Assembly (NCBI RefSeq): GCF_008629655.1 | Contig: NZ_VWSG01000002.1 | Span: forward strand, 62,001 to 126,000 | Source of the DNA: Paenimyroides baculatum | GTDB lineage: Bacteria; Bacteroidota; Bacteroidia; Flavobacteriales; Flavobacteriaceae | DNA length: 64,000 nucleotides | Reading direction: 5' to 3' | Shown: in pieces, positions 62,886 to 64,000 of the stretch | How the letters are laid out: the number at the start of each line of letters is the position of its first letter | Position numbering within the stretch: position 1 is the stretch's first letter | Translations under genes and position numbers: made by a program | Notes under the pieces: generated by a model | Databases searched by the model: none | Told to the model about the DNA's origin: nothing | The model's input: only the letters and a program-made list of their open reading frames with translations

Positions 62886-63737
62886 ATGAAAAAATATTTG
62901 CTTACCTCGTGGTTAAAGATCGCGGGAATTGTAGCTGCGTCGGGCATTGGATATCAAAATAATGAAATTCAGCTGGTCTCTGATAACGGAAATGCACTGT
63001 ATCATTATTTTGTAGCGAATGATTCACTGGCGAAATATTCGTTAGACGGAGAGCCGGTTAATGACAATATGCCGAAATCGACTAAACACGATCTTGAATC
63101 GTTTGCGCGAGTTGACAATACTTGGTATGCATTCGGATCGGGATCTAAAGAAAACAGAAACGTAGGTTTTATGTTTAATAAATTCTCGAAAGTTTCTACA
63201 ATGATTGATTTAACGGGACTTTATGATGAAATGAAAAGCTTTTCGGAATTAACTGCCGATGATTTTAATATTGAAGCGGTTACAACTTATAATGAAGATT
63301 GGCTGTTTATTAATCGAGGTAACGGACCAAAAAACGCGAATTATATTTATGTTGTTCAGGGTAAAAACCTGACCGATGATTTCAATATTTATTATTTTGA
63401 ATTTGATCTTCCAAAAATAAATAACGTTCAAAGCGGATTTTCTGATGCAACTGTAATTAACAATACGCTGTATTTTATTGCAACTGCAGAAGACGGAACG
63501 TCGACCTATAACGATGGTGTTATAAAAGGAAGTCTTTTTGGTGCGATTGATTTAAAAAAGATGAAACTGCTTTTTACTGAAAAAATAAGCGATACCAATA
63601 AATTTGAAGGCATAACCGTTTTGGAACAAAGCAAAAAAAGTGCTGTATTTGCCTTGTGTGAAGATGCCGATGACGCAAAAAATAACGAAGCTATCATCTA
63701 CAAATTACAGGTTGATTTAAAAGGAAAAATAAAATAA
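62886..63737 (+). CDS. DUF6929-like hypothetical protein
   Basis: A 283-residue protein with repeating strand pairs (DNTWYAFGSGSKENRNVG, EDWLFINRGNGPKNANYI) like a beta-propeller, and no convincing signal peptide. The family call is tentative. It is divergent from the PPK2 gene. The last residues sit inside the terminator hairpin with the next convergent gene. Confidence 0.7.
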   Translation: MKKYLLTSWLKIAGIVAASGIGYQNNEIQLVSDNGNALYHYFVANDSLAKYSLDGEPVNDNMPKSTKHDLESFARVDNTWYAFGSGSKENRNVGFMFNKFSKVSTMIDLTGLYDEMKSFSELTADDFNIEAVTTYNEDWLFINRGNGPKNANYIYVVQGKNLTDDFNIYYFEFDLPKINNVQSGFSDATVINNTLYFIATAEDGTSTYNDGVIKGSLFGAIDLKKMKLLFTEKISDTNKFEGITVLEQSKKSAVFALCEDADDAKNNEAIIYKLQVDLKGKIK

Positions 63738-63761
63738 GCAGTAAATTACTGCTTATTTTTC
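63734..63761. terminator. Bidirectional terminator
   Basis: TAAGCAGTAA pairs with TTACTGCTTA, followed by TTTTTC, between convergent genes. Confidence 0.8.
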
Positions 63762-64000
63762 TTCTTTCACTTTAAAATTCGGAGTTGGTACACTTGCCCA
63801 ATTTTCGCCTGTTTTAATTCGATACAACTGCATTTCACTAATGCCAAACTGTTTGGCTATAATACGCATTCTGGTTTTACGCTGCGGATCAAAAATCATT
63901 CGTTTAATACGCATAACCTGCGTAGAATCTAACTTCATTCCTTTCTGCGCCAAACGTTTTTTCTCAATACGTTTAATATGTCCTTCTTTTACATTCGGGT
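63753..64000 (-). CDS. Partial gene at the right edge: protein with helix-turn-helix-like C-terminus
   Basis: The reading frame stays open upstream to the end of the window, so its start lies beyond 64000; only about the last 80 residues are seen. They are strongly basic, with RIIAKQFGISEMQLYRIKTGENW, a helix-turn-helix-like DNA-binding pattern. A TTG at 63951-63953 opens a 66-residue protein, but the frame continues past it. Family not recognised. Confidence 0.6.
   Translation of the reverse strand, partial: PNVKEGHIKRIEKKRLAQKGMKLDSTQVMRIKRMIFDPQRKTRMRIIAKQFGISEMQLYRIKTGENWASVPTPNFKVKEEK

Noticed and set aside
1..64000. CRISPR array, insertion sequence, prophage or integrative element
   Set aside because: No repeated spacers, transposase, integrase or terminal repeats seen; the tRNA cluster shows no attachment-site duplication beyond the tRNA copies themselves.

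Overview
This window is chromosomal DNA of a member of the Bacteroidota, almost certainly family Flavobacteriaceae. It is AT-rich and densely packed. Promoter-like boxes follow the flavobacterial TAnnTTTG form, Shine-Dalgarno sites are weak, and there is a secreted nuclease with a type IX secretion (Por) sorting tail. Menaquinone genes (menA, menB, menC) and several flavobacterial protein families (DUF3810, CCC-motif membrane proteins, LETM1-related protein) agree. The genus cannot be fixed from the sequence alone. I see no phage, transposon, integron or CRISPR array; most genes are core or family-conserved.

Layout. 1-5.6 kb: cysteine desulfurase, a RarD-type exporter, a FucP-like sugar transporter, a lipoprotein and an Smr-domain protein. 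5.6-13.5 kb: small membrane proteins, a class D beta-lactamase homologue that has lost every catalytic motif, a secreted endonuclease I, a peptidase E gene broken by an in-frame amber codon, menB, a class C beta-lactamase-like lipoprotein and an S41 protease lipoprotein. 13.5-21.9 kb: a TRIC-type channel and RDD protein facing away from a tightly overlapping operon (SpoIIM domain, polytopic membrane protein, DUF4129, DUF4350, MoxR ATPase, DUF58, SpoU methyltransferase). 22-26.7 kb: outer-membrane barrel, RelA/SpoT, Fur-family regulator, purA. 26.9-33.2 kb: dipeptidase, 2Fe-2S protein, DUF3810, type II NADH dehydrogenase, thioesterase and an ATP-cone/nuclease fusion. 33.2-38.6 kb: metK behind a SAM-II-type riboswitch, a RimB-RimK fusion, SIMPL and LETM1-related proteins.

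38.6-42.4 kb: two tandem membrane-anchored TPR-like sensor lipoproteins, one an intact histidine kinase and the other apparently kinase-dead, with no response regulator beside them. 42.4-48 kb: menC, an MBL-fold hydrolase, menA, an alpha/beta hydrolase and two PH-domain membrane proteins on the minus strand. 48-57.3 kb: META lipoprotein, beta-barrel, MATE exporter, CoA transferase, nucleoside phosphorylase, eIF1/SUI1 homologue, a cytoplasmic solute-binding-like protein, a transglutaminase-like protein, DUF423 and a TlpA-type thioredoxin lipoprotein. 57.4-58.3 kb: nine tRNA genes with a duplicated Ser-Pro-Arg block. 58.5-64 kb: thiolase, NlpC/P60 peptidase, DEAD-box helicase, PPK2 kinase, a DUF6929-like protein and a gene running off the right edge.

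The observations that most deserve follow-up are the catalytically dead OXA-like protein, the SAM-II aptamer with a competing nested-hairpin fold before metK, the kinase/pseudokinase pair, the ATP-cone-nuclease fusion and the broken pepE.
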